Made by a program: the position numbers and the translations under genes. The notes under the pieces are model-generated. The model was not told the origin of the DNA. It saw nothing but the letters and a program-made list of their open reading frames with translations, and ran no database searches. Below, piece by piece: positions 9,265 through 17,070 of a stretch of DNA of 64,000 nt (position 1 is the stretch's first letter; every line of letters begins with the position of its first letter). The DNA lies in contig NZ_AHCA01000013.1 of NCBI RefSeq assembly GCF_000238355.1, positions 1 through 64,000 on the forward strand, given 5' to 3'. Source of the DNA: Pseudoalteromonas haloplanktis ATCC 14393. GTDB lineage: Bacteria; Pseudomonadota; Gammaproteobacteria; Enterobacterales; Alteromonadaceae.

Positions 9265-9285
9265 AAAGTAGCACAGAGGTAGCAC
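9265..9285. repeat. Left copy of the 21-bp arm-like repeat
   Basis: AAAGTAGCACAGAGGTAGCA plus a final C, identical to 20978-20998. It contains two GTAGCAC units 11 bp apart, about one helical turn, as expected for an integrase arm-binding or excisionase site. It also lies directly in front of the integrase start, so binding could couple recombination with int repression. Confidence 0.65.
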
Positions 9286-9288
9286 CAT

Positions 9289-10605
9289 ATGTCAGACACA
9301 AAATTTCGCTTCACTGAATTGTCGCTTGAAAAGATAGAATCAAACGATAAACGCACTCGCTATTATGACAGCCTATTGTCAGGACTGATTCTAGATGTGA
9401 GCGTAGCTGGTAAAAAGTCATTTAGAGTTTATAAAAAGATACCAGGGAGAGACACCCCGATTAATGTCACCCTTGGTTACTTTCCATCAATTGCACTTGA
9501 TGATGCAAGGCGAATGGCTAGAAAGGTAATGGCTGATATAGCTGAGGGTATTAATCCTAATGACCTTAAGCGCCAGTTTAGAGCGGCTTCGATTACTCTA
9601 AAAGAAGCTTTTGATTCATACATCGAATCTAGAGATCTCAAGCCTATAACTGAAAGAGGTTATAAGCAAAAAATGGACTGCTATCTACCTGACTGGCATA
9701 ACAAGCGCTTGGCCGACATTAATCAAACAATGATTTTAAAGCGCCAACGAGAAATCACCTCAAGAAGCCCAGCTCAAGCAAACTGCACAATGCGCCTACT
9801 GCGTGCTTTGTTTAACTTTGCCAAGGCTGAGTACAAGTCTTCTGAAGGACGCTCATTATTCCCAGAAAACCCTGTTGCAGCCCTTTCTGAAAAACGTAGT
9901 TGGAATAATATAAAACGCAAAACAACACGGCTGCGCCGTTCACAACTCAAACCTTTTGTGGACGCACTATACGAAGTTAGAAATGAAGCTGCCAAATATC
10001 GTCAGAATAGCCGCGTTGCTTTTTGTGATTACCTAGAATTTTTAACCTTTTCAGGCCTAAGAAGATCAGAGTTACTGCAACTTCCTTGGTCACAAGTACA
10101 CCTTGAAGATAGGATATTCATTTTAGAAGACACAAAAAACGGGTTGGACGTTGAGTTTCCTATTACAGATCGATTAGCTGAGATATTTAATCGACGTAAA
10201 GAATATAAGGTATCTAACTATGTATTTGGGACAGATAGTAAAAAGGGCTACCTCACTGATCCTAAAAAAACGTTGAAACATGTATGCCAAATTGCAGGGG
10301 TAAAAATCACTTCGCATGATTTGCGCCGCACATTTACATCAATGGCTGAGAGTAGCGGAGTATCAGGATACCTCCTGAAACGCCTTCTAAACCATATTAC
10401 AGACAAAAGTGATGTAACTGCAGGCTATTTAATCTTAACCGCTGAGGAGCTTAAAGAGCCAGCAGAAAAAGTAACAGAAACGATAGCCAAATATGCGGGG
10501 CTTATCAGTCCCTGTTACAACTTGGGATTAACAGATATTAAGCTGCAGCTAGAGAGTTTAAGCAAGGAGCAAAAAATAGAACTAGTAAGTACGTTATTGA
10601 GATGA
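9289..10605 (+). CDS. P4-type tyrosine integrase of the island
   Basis: The 438-aa integrase has an N-terminal arm-binding DUF4102-like domain (1-95, ending VTLGYFPSIALDDARRMA), a core-binding domain (about 100-205) and a catalytic domain. The active set is visible: R258 in FSGLRRSELL, K283, H343-x-x-R346 in SHDLRRTF, H369 in LLNH and the nucleophile Y380. It should integrate and excise the island at the tRNA 3' end. It lies at the end away from the intact tRNA and reads inward. Length and domains are complete, so activity is plausible. Confidence 0.93.
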   Translation: MSDTKFRFTELSLEKIESNDKRTRYYDSLLSGLILDVSVAGKKSFRVYKKIPGRDTPINVTLGYFPSIALDDARRMARKVMADIAEGINPNDLKRQFRAASITLKEAFDSYIESRDLKPITERGYKQKMDCYLPDWHNKRLADINQTMILKRQREITSRSPAQANCTMRLLRALFNFAKAEYKSSEGRSLFPENPVAALSEKRSWNNIKRKTTRLRRSQLKPFVDALYEVRNEAAKYRQNSRVAFCDYLEFLTFSGLRRSELLQLPWSQVHLEDRIFILEDTKNGLDVEFPITDRLAEIFNRRKEYKVSNYVFGTDSKKGYLTDPKKTLKHVCQIAGVKITSHDLRRTFTSMAESSGVSGYLLKRLLNHITDKSDVTAGYLILTAEELKEPAEKVTETIAKYAGLISPCYNLGLTDIKLQLESLSKEQKIELVSTLLR

Positions 10606-10743
10606 TGCCTGCGAACTGCTCTGCTTGAATTATAATTTGCAGCTTCATAAAAGCTGCAAATAGATATTAAATTACTTTCTAGATACCTGCTTAATTTAGC
10701 AACTATCAATACGAGTACGTAAACTAAATCTAATTATTTTCAA

Positions 10744-11256
10744 CTAAATTAAGTCAGCACGGTTCAAAAGCAACTCACTATCTTTCATCGTAAGAAACAA
10801 CCTATAAGGCTCGTCAGGAAAAGCAATGAATCCATATTTCTCATAAAACTCTTTTGCTTTATCATCTTTAGCATCTACAACTAGCATGGGGGTAGGGACT
10901 GAAAGAGAGGCAATATATGAATTGCGGATAGCGTCTATCAACAGGAACTCACCATGCCCTTGCCCTTGATGCTGAAGGTCTATTGCGAGCCTGCCTAAAA
11001 GAGAGCAATTTAAATTGCCTTTTGGAAGCTTCTTGACCATTTCCGGAGGTAAAGATGATTGGTCAATACTCATCATAGCTAAGGTATAAAAGCCGATGAT
11101 TTTTGAAGGTACTTTTCCATCTGAAAGAACAAATGTTCTTGCAAGATGTTTTTTTTCGTGTTGGCCTGAGATTGTTTTCAGGTAATTATTTAGCGGTTGA
11201 ACACCGCAGTCAAATGACTTTTTATCATGTTCGGTGGTAATTTTCTCTATTTTCAT
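10744..11256 (-). CDS. GNAT acetyltransferase toxin (TacT/AtaT-like)
   Basis: This 170-aa GNAT-fold protein has the acetyl-CoA loop QHQGQGHGEFLL (95-106) and the conserved C-terminal tyrosines in EFYEKYGF (Y138, Y141). The opening EHDKKSFDCGVQPLNNYL is typical of TacT-type toxins, which acetylate the amino group of charged tRNAs and stop translation. It overlaps the upstream antitoxin gene by 32 bp. It should be held inactive by the DUF1778 partner and may stabilise the island or act in abortive infection. The specific tRNA target cannot be read from sequence. Confidence 0.9.
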   Translation of the reverse strand: MKIEKITTEHDKKSFDCGVQPLNNYLKTISGQHEKKHLARTFVLSDGKVPSKIIGFYTLAMMSIDQSSLPPEMVKKLPKGNLNCSLLGRLAIDLQHQGQGHGEFLLIDAIRNSYIASLSVPTPMLVVDAKDDKAKEFYEKYGFIAFPDEPYRLFLTMKDSELLLNRADLI

Positions 11257-11536
11257 TATTCTTACGAGCCTTATATTTCATGGCTGCTTGTAAGAGCTTA
11301 TCATTAACATTCGCAGGTTTGTCTAACGCTTCAAATAATGCGTTTGCATTTGCTTCACTCAGCCGTAATACATTCGTATAATTCACAACTCGCTGAGCCT
11401 CTGAAATAGCTACATTAGTCAAAAAACTATTAAGACTTGTTGCACCAGATAATAATGCTGCTCTTTCCAGCAACTCTCTATTTTCTATTGTAACTCGAGC
11501 AGTAATACGCTCGGTCGCCATATTTTGAGTTTTCAT
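11225..11536 (-). CDS. DUF1778-family antitoxin (TacA-like)
   Basis: The 103-aa protein has an N-terminal ribbon-helix-helix (ERITARVTIENRELLERAALLSG) and a C-terminal toxin-binding helix (LSEANANALFEALDKPANVN), the standard layout of DUF1778 antitoxins paired with GNAT toxins. The ATG at 11536 has AGGA six bases upstream. It would neutralise the toxin and repress the shared promoter; a 17-nt inverted repeat about 200 bp upstream (11735-11751) is a possible operator. Confidence 0.9.
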   Translation of the reverse strand: MKTQNMATERITARVTIENRELLERAALLSGATSLNSFLTNVAISEAQRVVNYTNVLRLSEANANALFEALDKPANVNDKLLQAAMKYKARKNNENRENYHRT

Positions 11537-11734
11537 ATTTGATCCTCTATTCCCCTCCAGAATTAAATTCTTAGAGAGTGGCCTTATAAAGGCCTAGTTC
11601 CAAAAATCTTATCGAGCTTCCTTTGTTTATAAAATAGGACAGCTGCAACTAAGTTCGATTGGGCCAATAACAAGTAATTAAAACTTTACTTGTATTCTTA
11701 CATTATAAAGTGATTCCACCTTGCTGTCAATAGC

Positions 11735-11751
11735 GGTGCCATTTTGGCACC
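11735..11751. promoter_or_regulatory. Inverted repeat upstream of the toxin-antitoxin operon
   Basis: GGTGCCATTTTGGCACC is a perfect 7-bp inverted repeat around TTT. It lies between the antitoxin gene and the iteron region, so it could be an operator for the antitoxin or part of the replication origin. Confidence 0.4.
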
Positions 11752-11802
11752 AAGCTTAAGTTTTTATTTTGACTAACCAACTTTAAAAGTCGAATATTAT
11801 AA

Positions 11803-12049
11803 TTTTAGAGGTTATAACTGATAATCAGAATTAAGCGGTATAAATTTAGGGGTTATAATATCAGAGCTATAAAATACGTTTATTTATATATTTAAAATAC
11901 GTTTCGCTATCCCACCCGTTTAAAACTTAAAATTTACAATAAATACAAAACTTTAAAAGAGGAATGAAATTCAAAAGTACGACTCAGAAAAACTAAAAGT
12001 ACGATAATTTGGATCAAAAGTACGATACTATCCAAAATTAAAAGTACGA
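11803..12049. other. Putative iteron-type replication origin
   Basis: Four exact copies of AAAAGTACGA begin at 11973, 11995, 12016 and 12040, spaced 21-24 bp (about two helical turns), immediately beyond the 3' end of the rep gene. To the left are two copies of AAAATACGTTT (11871, 11894; 23 bp apart) and two of a TTTAG(A/G)GGTTATAA block about 41 bp apart, all in very A+T-rich DNA. Regular spacing next to a Rep gene is the classic iteron/DUE layout of theta plasmids. No DnaA box was confirmed. Confidence 0.75.
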
Positions 12050-12063
12050 CGCTTATCTGGCTT

Positions 12064-12861
12064 TTACCCTTTTCGTAAACGTTCAATTTCAAACTTTGCA
12101 AGCTGTCTTCTCCCACTTTCATTATCGCGAAAAATGAGTACGTTATCGCTCTCAACCCTAAGTCGATAATCTAAAATTTTTTTAAGTTTTTCGATACGGT
12201 TCTTTAAGGCTGATAGCGGTAGTCTTACACCGATTCTTTCTCGTAAATTATCTAACTTGATAACTTGCTTAGAAGGTCTACCACAGCGCTTCCGGCAAAC
12301 TTCATAAAGTCTGCGATCAAATGGTTTGGATAATTGAAAGTAATCTTCATGTAATGTTAAGACATCATTGTCATCAACCGTCTCAATGAGCCAATCGGGC
12401 AGTGTTACTTGCCAACAACTTAAACCACTATCTTCGATTAACTTAAAATCTTCGATGAGGCCCATACTTTCCAAAAACCTTCGACCATTAAACTTATAAT
12501 CAGTAGTGATTAAAGTCCCTGCGAGCCGATATAAAGCCTTTTCAACAAGTTTGTACTCTTTTCCTGATGTTCCTCTCCCAGTAGCCTTTAGGAGATCATA
12601 GGTGTTGAAGCGAACCGTGTTACTGAGCTCTAACTTAGCATTTTTTGCAGCCATGATATGGCTCAAGCAATAAATGAGTACTTCTTTGTCTTTGATGGTT
12701 GCTCGACCCTGGACGCTTGGAACGATTTTTATTGATACACCTTTATATGAGAAATCTAATCTACCTTTAGACTTTCCGTCTAATGCAAACACAGGCCACA
12801 CCATTGAAAACATATCTGATTTCAAATTGACATGAGTCATTTTGCACTCGAAATACGCCAT
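12064..12861 (-). CDS. Plasmid-type replication initiator (RepA/RPA family)
   Basis: The 265-aa protein resembles the 'replication initiator protein A' family. Blocks include MFSMVWPVFALDGKSK near the start, a central KEYKLVEKALYRLAGTLITTDY and a winged-helix part with QLSKPFDRRLYEVCRKRCGRP. It should bind the iterons lying directly past its stop codon and open the origin, letting the island replicate after excision. It starts 8 bp downstream of the AlpA-like gene; an internal ATG (12840) preceded by GAG is an alternative start. The family call is by recall; presence of Rep, iterons and an int fits a replicating satellite or island. Confidence 0.75.
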   Translation of the reverse strand: MAYFECKMTHVNLKSDMFSMVWPVFALDGKSKGRLDFSYKGVSIKIVPSVQGRATIKDKEVLIYCLSHIMAAKNAKLELSNTVRFNTYDLLKATGRGTSGKEYKLVEKALYRLAGTLITTDYKFNGRRFLESMGLIEDFKLIEDSGLSCWQVTLPDWLIETVDDNDVLTLHEDYFQLSKPFDRRLYEVCRKRCGRPSKQVIKLDNLRERIGVRLPLSALKNRIEKLKKILDYRLRVESDNVLIFRDNESGRRQLAKFEIERLRKG

Positions 12862-12869
12862 AACTAGCG

Positions 12870-13070
12870 TTACTTGTTTCTTGGTTGAGAAGCTAACCAG
12901 TTATGAAAGTCTTCAACAGGGAAGAGTAATCGAGCGCCAATTTTAATATGTGGCGGTAATGGATAATTACCACAGCCTTGTTTGTTCTTAGAGATTTGAT
13001 TAAAAAGGGCTTGTTTGCTGATAAAAAGTAAGTCGGCTACTTCTTCTGAACGATAAAATATCTTTTCCAT
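12870..13070 (-). CDS. AlpA-like helix-turn-helix protein (excisionase/regulator)
   Basis: The 66-aa protein has the MerR-like helix-turn-helix of AlpA/excisionase proteins: YRSEEVADLLFISKQALFNQI, then LPPHIKIGARLLFPVEDFHNWL with the typical wing. AlpA-type proteins activate integrase/replication genes or direct excision in satellites. The ATG at 13070 with GAGGT nine bases upstream is chosen over an in-frame TTG at 13085. It is cotranscribed with rep. Palindromes at 13096-13138 lie just upstream. Confidence 0.85.
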   Translation of the reverse strand: MEKIFYRSEEVADLLFISKQALFNQISKNKQGCGNYPLPPHIKIGARLLFPVEDFHNWLASQPRNK

Positions 13071-13095
13071 TATAATTGACCTCAAAGCGTAAGCG

Positions 13096-13138
13096 TTGAG
13101 CTCAATTATTAGCTCAACACATTATTAATTAGTTGAGC
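13096..13138. promoter_or_regulatory. TTGAGC-type inverted repeats before the AlpA-rep operon
   Basis: TTGAGCTCAA (13096-13105) is a perfect palindrome. AGCTCAAC (13111-13118) and GTTGAGC (13132-13138) form a second inverted pair of the same word. Three half-sites within 43 bp immediately upstream of alpA-rep suggest an operator for a regulator, perhaps AlpA itself. Confidence 0.45.
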
Positions 13139-13369
13139 GACAATGGTAATTAGGTGATCAGATATTTGTCCTTGAAAAGCTAGGGGAACTTTCAGGGGGT
13201 TTTTGATGTTTTAGGGACAAAGTGAAATGGTTTAGTAAACGAAAAAGAATAACTTTATGATTTTTATCTATATTATTTTTTAAAAGTGGGGATTGGCTAG
13301 TGAAAATGCCTACAAAAAAATTTTCTTGATAATCTTTTTAAGTAGGCTTTTGGAGAGGTCTACGCAATA

Positions 13370-13453
13370 TCACTTACATTTAAGATAAAACAAAGTAGCG
13401 AAGAAGATCACTAGACTTAGAATCAAAGCGCAACCAGCGAGTACAGGAGCCAT
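13370..13453 (-). CDS. 27-aa single-span membrane peptide
   Basis: From ATG at 13453 the minus strand encodes MAPVLAGCALILSLVIFFAT followed by LFYLKCK, almost entirely one hydrophobic helix with a positive C-terminus. It begins 2 bp after the stop of the 39-aa gene (translational coupling), and AAGG lies about 12 bp upstream. There is no homology I can name. Its size and hydrophobicity match small membrane proteins of phages and satellites or small toxins. Confidence 0.45.
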   Translation of the reverse strand: MAPVLAGCALILSLVIFFATLFYLKCK

Positions 13454-13455
13454 GT

Positions 13456-13575
13456 TTAAATTCTGCCTTCTTTTATTGCTGTGAAAAGATCATTTTTCAG
13501 CTTGTCATAGCGTCGAATAGCGCGAATCGCTAACACCATTAAAATCCACATTTGAAACCATTCGTACAATGTCAT
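13456..13575 (-). CDS. 39-aa small protein with hydrophobic N-terminal helix
   Basis: The minus strand from ATG 13575 encodes MTLYEWFQMWILMVLAIRAI, then a charged tail ending DLFTAIKEGRI. This is a membrane-anchored peptide with a basic cytoplasmic end. It sits 14 bp after the 125-aa gene and 2 bp before the 27-aa peptide, in a run of four small genes reading the same way. Function is unknown; reality is supported only by the compact arrangement. Confidence 0.45.
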   Translation of the reverse strand: MTLYEWFQMWILMVLAIRAIRRYDKLKNDLFTAIKEGRI

Positions 13576-13589
13576 AACTGCAATCTCTG

Positions 13590-13967
13590 CTAATGCTTTG
13601 CACTTGAATATAGAAAAAATCCTTCCCAATTACACAAAGCAATAATCCACTCACTAATATTTTGTTGCTTCTGCTCATTACACCCCATGAATGGAAAGGC
13701 GATTTTTTTGCTTCGAGATTTAAAATGGCTGAAAGGCTCTAATCTAATATCCCAAACCTCACCCATTTCATTTGTTACATCGAAAGCCAACGCTTTTTGA
13801 GAAATCAGAGCAAAAAAGATTTCTTGCTCTGACTGCACTTCTTTCTCAAATGATAGCCCTAATGGCTCACATTCAGCTTCGATACCAGCTAAGCGCCTTT
13901 GAAACTCAGCTACAACAGGGATAAATGGTCTTAGCTCAACTTTTTTGTATAGATCAAAAAAAAGCAT
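13590..13967 (-). CDS. Hypothetical 125-aa protein of the small-gene operon
   Basis: This protein is of mixed composition with no signal peptide or membrane helix: MLFFDLYKKVELRPFIPVVA at the start, a Glu-rich middle and an aromatic C-terminal part (NISEWIIALCNWEGFFLYSS). I recognise no domain. GGAGCA lies about 6 bp before the start (minus strand). It is the second gene downstream of the XRE-controlled intergenic region. Confidence 0.6.
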   Translation of the reverse strand: MLFFDLYKKVELRPFIPVVAEFQRRLAGIEAECEPLGLSFEKEVQSEQEIFFALISQKALAFDVTNEMGEVWDIRLEPFSHFKSRSKKIAFPFMGCNEQKQQNISEWIIALCNWEGFFLYSSAKH

Positions 13968-14023
13968 TACATTGCTCCTTAAAATTAGGCATGCCTAATT
14001 TTGCCCCCTTATTCTTTAAGTGA

Positions 14024-14233
14024 TTAGTAATAGGTGTCGTAAAGCTCACCACGTGATTGCGCATCTTCTGCCTCTTCATGCGACATAAATTCACCATCAG
14101 CGATAATATTGCCCATACCATCATTCAATTTATCTAGTTGCTCGTTTTCTTTCGACGATTGCTCATCACTTGTAAATATACTTACCAACAAGTAGATAGT
14201 CCCGACTGATACACACACAAATGTTTCAAGCAT
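14024..14233 (-). CDS. Small membrane-anchored acidic protein
   Basis: The protein of about 69 aa has one N-terminal transmembrane helix (LETFVCVSVGTIYLLVSIFT) and a strongly acidic tail (SKENEQLDKLNDGMGN, SHEEAEDAQSRGELYDTYY). Of two in-frame ATGs, the inner one (14233) is 7 bp from a perfect GGAGG, while the outer (14239) is only 1 bp away, so 14233 is chosen. It is the first gene of the leftward operon, opposite the XRE repressor gene, so it is probably repressed until induction. Function unknown. Confidence 0.6.
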   Translation of the reverse strand: MLETFVCVSVGTIYLLVSIFTSDEQSSKENEQLDKLNDGMGNIIADGEFMSHEEAEDAQSRGELYDTYY

Positions 14234-14273
14234 ATTCATTCCTCCAAATTCAAATTACCCACGAAAGCAAAAG

Positions 14274-14335
14274 CTAAGTATTCCTTAGTATCTAGATTCA
14301 ATTAAAGCTAAGAAACTCTTAGTTTTCAAGCTAAG
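14274..14335. promoter_or_regulatory. Operator repeats between the repressor and the leftward small genes
   Basis: Two 15-bp inverted repeats of the same form, CTAAGTATTCCTTAG (14274-14288) and CTAAGAAACTCTTAG (14308-14322), plus a half-site CTAAG (14331-14335), fill the divergent spacer. Spacing and symmetry are those of an XRE-repressor operator. Confidence 0.75.
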
Positions 14336-14346
14336 AACAATAAATA

Positions 14347-14610
14347 ATGAAAACTAATGACGAATCACCATTTCCAAAACGCTTAAAAGAGGCTAGAAAA
14401 GCCAAAGGGCTATCACAAAAACAGTTGGGAATTTTGGCTGGTATAGATCAGTTTGCAGCATCAGCAAGAATGAACCAGTACGAAAAAGGTGTACATGCTC
14501 CTGACTTTAAAACTGTGAAAGCACTTGCTGATATTTTAGAAGTGCCAACTGCGTACCTGTATTGTATCGAAGATAAATTGGCTATCGAAATTTTAGATTT
14601 TATGGGCTGA
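14347..14610 (+). CDS. XRE-family repressor
   Basis: This 87-aa protein is nearly all one helix-turn-helix domain: FPKRLKEARKAKGLSQKQLGI and then NQYEKGVHAPDFKTVKALADIL, closing with VPTAYLYCIED. It has no peptidase or sensor domain, so induction would need another protein. It should bind the CTAAG-type palindromes in the divergent spacer, repressing the leftward small-gene operon and probably itself. Confidence 0.85.
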   Translation: MKTNDESPFPKRLKEARKAKGLSQKQLGILAGIDQFAASARMNQYEKGVHAPDFKTVKALADILEVPTAYLYCIEDKLAIEILDFMG

Positions 14611-14769
14611 CGGGAAGTTCTATTGTGTCGTAGTTCAATAAATCCGGAAACAACTTTAGGTGATAGCATTACCACTCATCAATTAGAGCTCCCCTGATTT
14701 ATCGAACCATAACAGAATACAAAGTTGAATAAATCCTCTTGTTACAATCTATACTTTAGAAATCTTCCT

Positions 14770-15696
14770 CTAGAGGAACCCAACAATTGTTTCCATATGA
14801 TGTATAATTGAGTTTTCCTTTACTGGGCCTAAATTTGGATAGTGCTTTCTATTGTAAAGGTCAACAAAACTTTGAAATCCAATAGTTGTTTGATCTAGAG
14901 ACGGTGTAGCCTGAGCAAAGCTCATAAGTTGTTGTAGAGCTTCCAGAAATTTCGATGCAGGATCATTCACAGAGCCACTATTAATTGTTGATACACAATG
15001 TTTTATATACATCATATTCATCTGTTGGCTATTAATATACGTGATATGAATTGCTACCGCTCGCGCAGGCCCCCCGTTCTCACTCCATGTCTCTCCAACA
15101 ATTGTAAAGTCACCAAATCCTATTTGATTCGGATTATTTTTAAAAGTTAAATGGGCATCAGAGAAAGGGTTTGGAGTATTTGGATAGTCAGCATTCCTTG
15201 GGTAAACTGGAAATGGGTCCTTTAAAATTACCAAATTAGGCGTAGCTGCTACTACCGCAGCACTTACACTTGCAGTGTCTTTTATGATGTTAACAGCCGA
15301 AGCACTCAAAAGGTGTGATATATTTAATGATAAGCCTTCGTTAACATATATCGAGAATTTCACCTTGCTGGTGATATATTGGTTAGCTAATTGTAGAGCT
15401 TGCTGGCAATTATTATTATTAAAAAGAATACATGGGATAACGTTTAGATTTTTTTTGTACAAGCTTGGTAAAATCATGTTTGGAAGCTGGTTAGACAGTT
15501 CCCCCACTATTGGATTTACTATAATAAGCGGAACAAGAGAGTTTTTATTCAACTCATCTACTGTGGAAATTAGCTCATTTAGATTTGCTTTTACCGGCTC
15601 TATTATTGGTGCAAACTTATCAGAAGAGAATTTAGGTGCCGTTTTTCTTAGGGCCGATAATTCATGCCGCTTGCCTCTGAGGTATGGATAGTACAT
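14770..15696 (-). CDS. sce7725-family protein (beta-protein-like)
   Basis: The 308-aa protein opens MYYPYLRGKRHELSALR, the hallmark of the sce7725 family, related to phage-type 'beta' proteins. ASN-rich segments and PRNADYPNTPNPFSDAHLTF and VGETWSENGGPARAVAIH follow. No membrane helix and no catalytic motif that I can assign. It starts inside the end of the upstream sce7726-type nuclease gene (49-bp overlap), so the two are certainly made together. The pairing recurs in bacterial accessory regions, and a joint role in defence is an inference. A domain of target recognition or regulation for the nuclease is the simplest guess. Confidence 0.75.
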   Translation of the reverse strand: MYYPYLRGKRHELSALRKTAPKFSSDKFAPIIEPVKANLNELISTVDELNKNSLVPLIIVNPIVGELSNQLPNMILPSLYKKNLNVIPCILFNNNNCQQALQLANQYITSKVKFSIYVNEGLSLNISHLLSASAVNIIKDTASVSAAVVAATPNLVILKDPFPVYPRNADYPNTPNPFSDAHLTFKNNPNQIGFGDFTIVGETWSENGGPARAVAIHITYINSQQMNMMYIKHCVSTINSGSVNDPASKFLEALQQLMSFAQATPSLDQTTIGFQSFVDLYNRKHYPNLGPVKENSIIHHMETIVGFL

Positions 15697-16553
15697 TCAA
15701 AATCTCCTTGGTTATCCCTTAATGTATCAGACAGTGAATTAATGATCTGATTTTTAAACTTCCTACTAATACTATAACTTACCTCAACGTTACGCATTGA
15801 TCTAGGTAATGATGTGATGAAAGAGGCATCATTTTTCCTAAAACTCTTCAAACTACTTTTAAACAACCTATTTGCATTTTCAATAGATAAATTATTGAAT
15901 ACTTCCTTACAAAATTGATACGTTTGAGTGTTCGGAATATCAGGCATATCTCCCTGAACATTCCTTGCAATGCTAACATACTCATTTTTACGCAAAACGT
16001 TAAACATTAGCTCCGGCTCATAATTATAATTATTGGGAGCGCTCACTTTAACACTAAGAGTGTTTCTTTTAGTCAACTCAATAATACCGAAATTAGGACT
16101 AAGCTTATGGAATTCATACAAATACTCTAAATGTTTGGCTGTTGCCACTATGTATGTTTTGTCAAAAACTTTTGTATAAGTATTTACTTGGTCTTTTAAC
16201 CTAGATAAGGAATCCAGCTCTGTTTTTATCTCGTAACAAGTAGATTCCCCATTTACAATAACGCAATCAGCTTTGTTATTCCCAACCCAAACTTCACTAA
16301 GCATTGTTGCTGTTTTTAATGAATGACGGCCCAAGAGAACTTTATTAGCGATCTCATTTTTTACCACATATTCATTTCGATAGTTTTTTAGTAACAGTTC
16401 ATATGACTTTTCATATAGCTCTAATAAAGTCATTGAAGGGCTTAACAATAAGTTGAACTCATCCACAACATCTTTGATCAATGACCAATCATTGCTTCCA
16501 ATTTTTACAATTCCCTGACTTGAGAATAGCTTTGCTAAATTATTAAAGTTCAT
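15648..16553 (-). CDS. sce7726-family protein, PD-(D/E)XK nuclease-like
   Basis: The 301-aa protein has a restriction-endonuclease-like core at about 60-140: E67 in VKNEIANKVLLGRH, D96 in NNKADCVIVNG, and E108-I-K110 in TCYEIKTELDS, then RLKDQVNTYTKVFDKTYIV. This is the E...D...ExK pattern of metal-dependent nucleases. The C-terminal half is helical without recognised motifs. Together with sce7725 it forms a two-gene unit on the minus strand. No methyltransferase is adjacent, so this is not an ordinary restriction-modification system. Confidence 0.78.
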   Translation of the reverse strand: MNFNNLAKLFSSQGIVKIGSNDWSLIKDVVDEFNLLLSPSMTLLELYEKSYELLLKNYRNEYVVKNEIANKVLLGRHSLKTATMLSEVWVGNNKADCVIVNGESTCYEIKTELDSLSRLKDQVNTYTKVFDKTYIVATAKHLEYLYEFHKLSPNFGIIELTKRNTLSVKVSAPNNYNYEPELMFNVLRKNEYVSIARNVQGDMPDIPNTQTYQFCKEVFNNLSIENANRLFKSSLKSFRKNDASFITSLPRSMRNVEVSYSISRKFKNQIINSLSDTLRDNQGDFECTIHTSEASGMNYRP

Positions 16554-16783
16554 TTGCCAATTTACTAAAGTTAAATGCTACTTATGAAATACTCTTTAAG
16601 TAGCAAGATTAATTAATCTCTCTTTTGTCATAGTACTAAATTTTCGCTCATACTTCCTCTGAATTTTAAAGCGCGAGTCACAAATACATATGCTTAAAGG
16701 AGTTTCATACATTTGTAAACTCGTAAAACCAAGCACTTTGAAATGAGGCATCATGAGCAATTGCCTCCTCTTTTCTGGGCTTC

Positions 16784-16840
16784 GCCCATACCCCGCTATG
16801 TAGAAGCCTAAAATAGGCTTGCACATAGCGGGGTATGGGC
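16784..16840. repeat. Large perfect cruciform (18-bp arms plus inner 7-bp hairpin)
   Basis: Arm 16784-16801 (GCCCATACCCCGCTATGT) is the exact reverse complement of 16823-16840. The 21-nt loop contains a second perfect stem AAGCCTA/TAGGCTT (16804-16810 / 16814-16820). There is no T run, so it is not a plain terminator. It could be a recombination or single-strand recognition site for the nearby recombinase. Confidence 0.85.
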
Positions 16841-17056
16841 TCTAGAGCATCTTATACGCAGATTTTTATTTGCAGATTGAAATTTAAATTAAAGCTGCTA
16901 ATCTAAATATTAATCAAGCCCTTCGGGCAAGAAAAAACAGGCGCTTTTCTGCTGCCTTCAACACGTCGTTACATTCTCTGTAACCCCCATTTCAGAAGCT
17001 TTCAGCTTCATCATAAAACCAAGTCTTTTGATTTTTAGGCGCGATCAGTCCGAGCC

Positions 17057-17070
17057 TTACGCATGCGTAA
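17057..17070. repeat. 14-bp perfect palindrome before the recombinase pair
   Basis: TTACGCATGCGTAA is self-complementary and lies 74 bp before the start of the small gene. It may be an operator bound by its product, or a recombinase recognition site. Confidence 0.45.

Larger units (their letters stand above)
8877..9288. other. Intergenic region holding the left island boundary
   Basis: This holds no gene. 8877-9078 shows nothing recognisable. 9079-9124 is the tRNA-derived direct repeat, and 9265-9285 is one copy of the 21-bp arm-like repeat that ends a few bases before the integrase start. The integrase promoter must lie in this region. Confidence 0.6.

Noticed and set aside
11934-12155. 73-aa hydrophobic frame over the iterons
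   Set aside because: Overlaps the rep 3' end and the iteron repeats; composition comes from A+T richness.
14770-16553. Ordinary restriction-modification system
   Set aside because: No methyltransferase motif in either protein or in neighbours.
16596-16826. 76-aa frame on the minus strand
   Set aside because: Its 5' part is built from the cruciform and hairpins; no ribosome site or family match.
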